Shown here one piece after another: positions 30,416 through 31,255 of a stretch of 31,255 nt of DNA (position 1 is its first letter; the number at the start of each line of letters is the position of its first letter). The translations under genes and the position numbers were made by a program. Location: IMG/VR virus record IMGVR_UViG_3300040958_000044, positions 1 to 31,255 of that record; one strand, given 5' to 3'. The notes beneath the pieces are model-generated. The model saw only the letters and a list, made by a program, of their open reading frames with translations. It was not told the origin of the DNA and ran no database searches. The DNA comes from a virus.

Positions 30416-30530
30416 AAACGGTAGCAATAGCGAGCAGCCAGAGAACCGTTACCGCGACGATAAAGCCCCACGGCCATTGGGCCTTCTTGCGCCGTAAGTT
30501 TCTGAAAATGTGCGAATCTACTTTAGGCAT
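30375..30530 (-). CDS. Small minus-strand membrane protein, antisense overlap (51 aa)
   Basis: 51 residues starting MPKVDSHIFRNLRRKKAQWP: a basic N-terminus followed by a clear single transmembrane segment (WGFIVAVTVLWLLAIATVF) and a Cys-containing tail. The start has an exceptionally complete ribosome site (AAGGAGGTGAT directly before the ATG). It is the only minus-strand gene in the late region, overlapping the end of the 90-residue gene by 41 nt. Opposite orientation suggests separate expression, perhaps from the prophage; no promoter could be placed with confidence. Confidence 0.55.
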   Translation of the reverse strand: MPKVDSHIFRNLRRKKAQWPWGFIVAVTVLWLLAIATVFKLIDYTCLYNCG

Positions 30531-30685
30531 ATCACCTCCTTAAAAGGGGCATTATGCACGAACATCGACTCTCCATCCAGTAGAACAAGGCTTGGCGCGG
30601 CTACGGTACTAACTTGCCTTATCAGATAGATAGCCAGCTTGACCGATCTCCCCACCTCTTCTGACTCTGAATAAAGGCCAGATTT
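30531..30685. other. Divergent spacer with no further gene seen
   Basis: 155 nt between the minus-strand membrane gene and the last plus-strand gene. It must carry the start signals of the minus gene. A weak -10-like CATAAT lies on the minus strand near 30550, but no good -35 pairs with it. Confidence 0.3.
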
Positions 30686-31255
30686 ATGACCTCAGACGAC
30701 TTTCCATCCAGCCTATCAGGCCGCCTGATCGAGATAGCAAAGGTTCTCGGCGCCATCAGCATCATCGTCGGCTTTTTTGGCGGGGCGTGGTCTGTAACTT
30801 ATGGTCCGTTGCGTGACTTGCTAGACCAATGGGAGGAAGTACAAACTGACATAGCCGATCTACAAGATCGCATGGCGCAGGTGCAGGGCGAGGATCGTGT
30901 AATCCGTGAGGTTCCGGGGCTGACTTATGTCGCTGAACCTGTCTACCAGGGTGAGCGGATCGTGTTCAATTTTGTGGCCGAGCGCACGCGGCTTGGCGAG
31001 AAATGCATTCTTCGATATTCGCAGCCAATTTTCACTGACATGTTGAACATCCCGACACCGGGAGAACGTCGGCAAGCCGCCCGGCAGATCAGCAATAATC
31101 CTACGCCATTGCGCCCCGGGTACACGCCGCCGGTCAACCTTCGTCCCGGTCGCGTCACAGTCTATTTGATCCTTGCCTATACCTGCGATGGCAAGGAGGT
31201 TTTCGATCAGACCAGCACTGCCGCTTTTGAATTGCTAGAGGGGCCACGGCCCTAG
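30686..31255 (+). CDS. Membrane-anchored phage protein, function unknown (189 aa)
   Basis: 189 residues; AAGG lies 8 nt before the ATG. An N-terminal helix with one transmembrane segment (residues 16-36, VLGAISIIVGFFGGAWSV) is followed by a short coiled coil (LLDQWEEVQTDIADLQDRMA) and a beta-rich extracytoplasmic-type domain with two Cys (EKCILRYSQPIF, LAYTCDGKEVF) that could pair. It could be part of the lysis or superinfection-exclusion functions placed after tail genes; no family recognised. The window ends at its stop codon. Confidence 0.72.
   Translation: MTSDDFPSSLSGRLIEIAKVLGAISIIVGFFGGAWSVTYGPLRDLLDQWEEVQTDIADLQDRMAQVQGEDRVIREVPGLTYVAEPVYQGERIVFNFVAERTRLGEKCILRYSQPIFTDMLNIPTPGERRQAARQISNNPTPLRPGYTPPVNLRPGRVTVYLILAYTCDGKEVFDQTSTAAFELLEGPRP

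Noticed and set aside
1-31255. CRISPR array, insertion sequence or complete restriction system
   Set aside because: No regularly spaced direct repeats of CRISPR type, no transposase-like gene and no full methyltransferase or restriction enzyme were seen. The only repeat cluster is the iteron set at 10992-11091.
30143-31255. Lysis genes (endolysin, holin, spanin)
   Set aside because: None of the three terminal genes has a catalytic lysozyme, amidase or peptidase motif. The membrane proteins could be holin-like in a general sense, but nothing specific supports it.

Overview
This window looks like most of an integrated temperate siphophage (HK97-type head, non-contractile tail) in an alphaproteobacterium, most likely a member of the Rhodobacterales. 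The grounds are the high-GC codon use, the small-gene repertoire, a tail-assembly chaperone resembling the gene-transfer-agent family, and the initiator tRNA at the left edge. The window opens inside that tRNA-fMet, at the anticodon, and closes at the stop codon of a phage membrane-protein gene. The right attachment site and any lysis cassette are therefore outside the view. The host assignment is inference.

Left (lysogeny) arm, 1-6740, all on the minus strand. A large serine recombinase reads toward the tRNA and takes its last codons and stop from the antisense of the tRNA 3' half. To its right lies a train of about 14 mostly tiny, often translationally coupled genes. The only large one encodes a 615-residue ParB-like DNA-binding protein without a ParA partner, followed by a short peptide carrying a lone methyltransferase-like motif I.

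Immunity region, 6684-8720. A compact XRE repressor (minus) faces a Cro-like gene (plus). Four 17-bp operators of the form GTACA-N7-TG(T/A)AC lie in two pairs, one pair before the leftward operon and one between repressor and Cro-like gene. In each pair, one operator exactly fills the spacer of a plausible promoter. Two terminator-like hairpins insulate the repressor transcript from the leftward operon. The plus-strand transcript continues through a second HTH gene to a strong terminator at 8685-8720.

Minus-strand cassette, 8727-9722, and palindromic spacer, 9723-10042. Two paralogous small HTH-like proteins (30 identical of 70 ungapped positions by hand count) flank a third small gene. The spacer to the right holds three perfect inverted repeats.

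Replication and early region, 10043-12597 (plus): an ASCH-like protein, a winged-helix replication initiator with an iteron-like origin inside its coding sequence, and two phage proteins of unassigned function. A strong terminator at 12636-12668 separates this from the late genes.

Late region, 12696-31255 (plus): HNH endonuclease, small and large terminase, portal, ClpP-like prohead protease, major capsid, connector and completion proteins, tail tube, chaperone, tape measure, distal tail proteins, a GNAT acetyltransferase, the tip attachment protein, a beta-helix tailspike, and small membrane proteins. Most late genes abut or overlap by 1 to 19 nt, as expected for a single long late operon.
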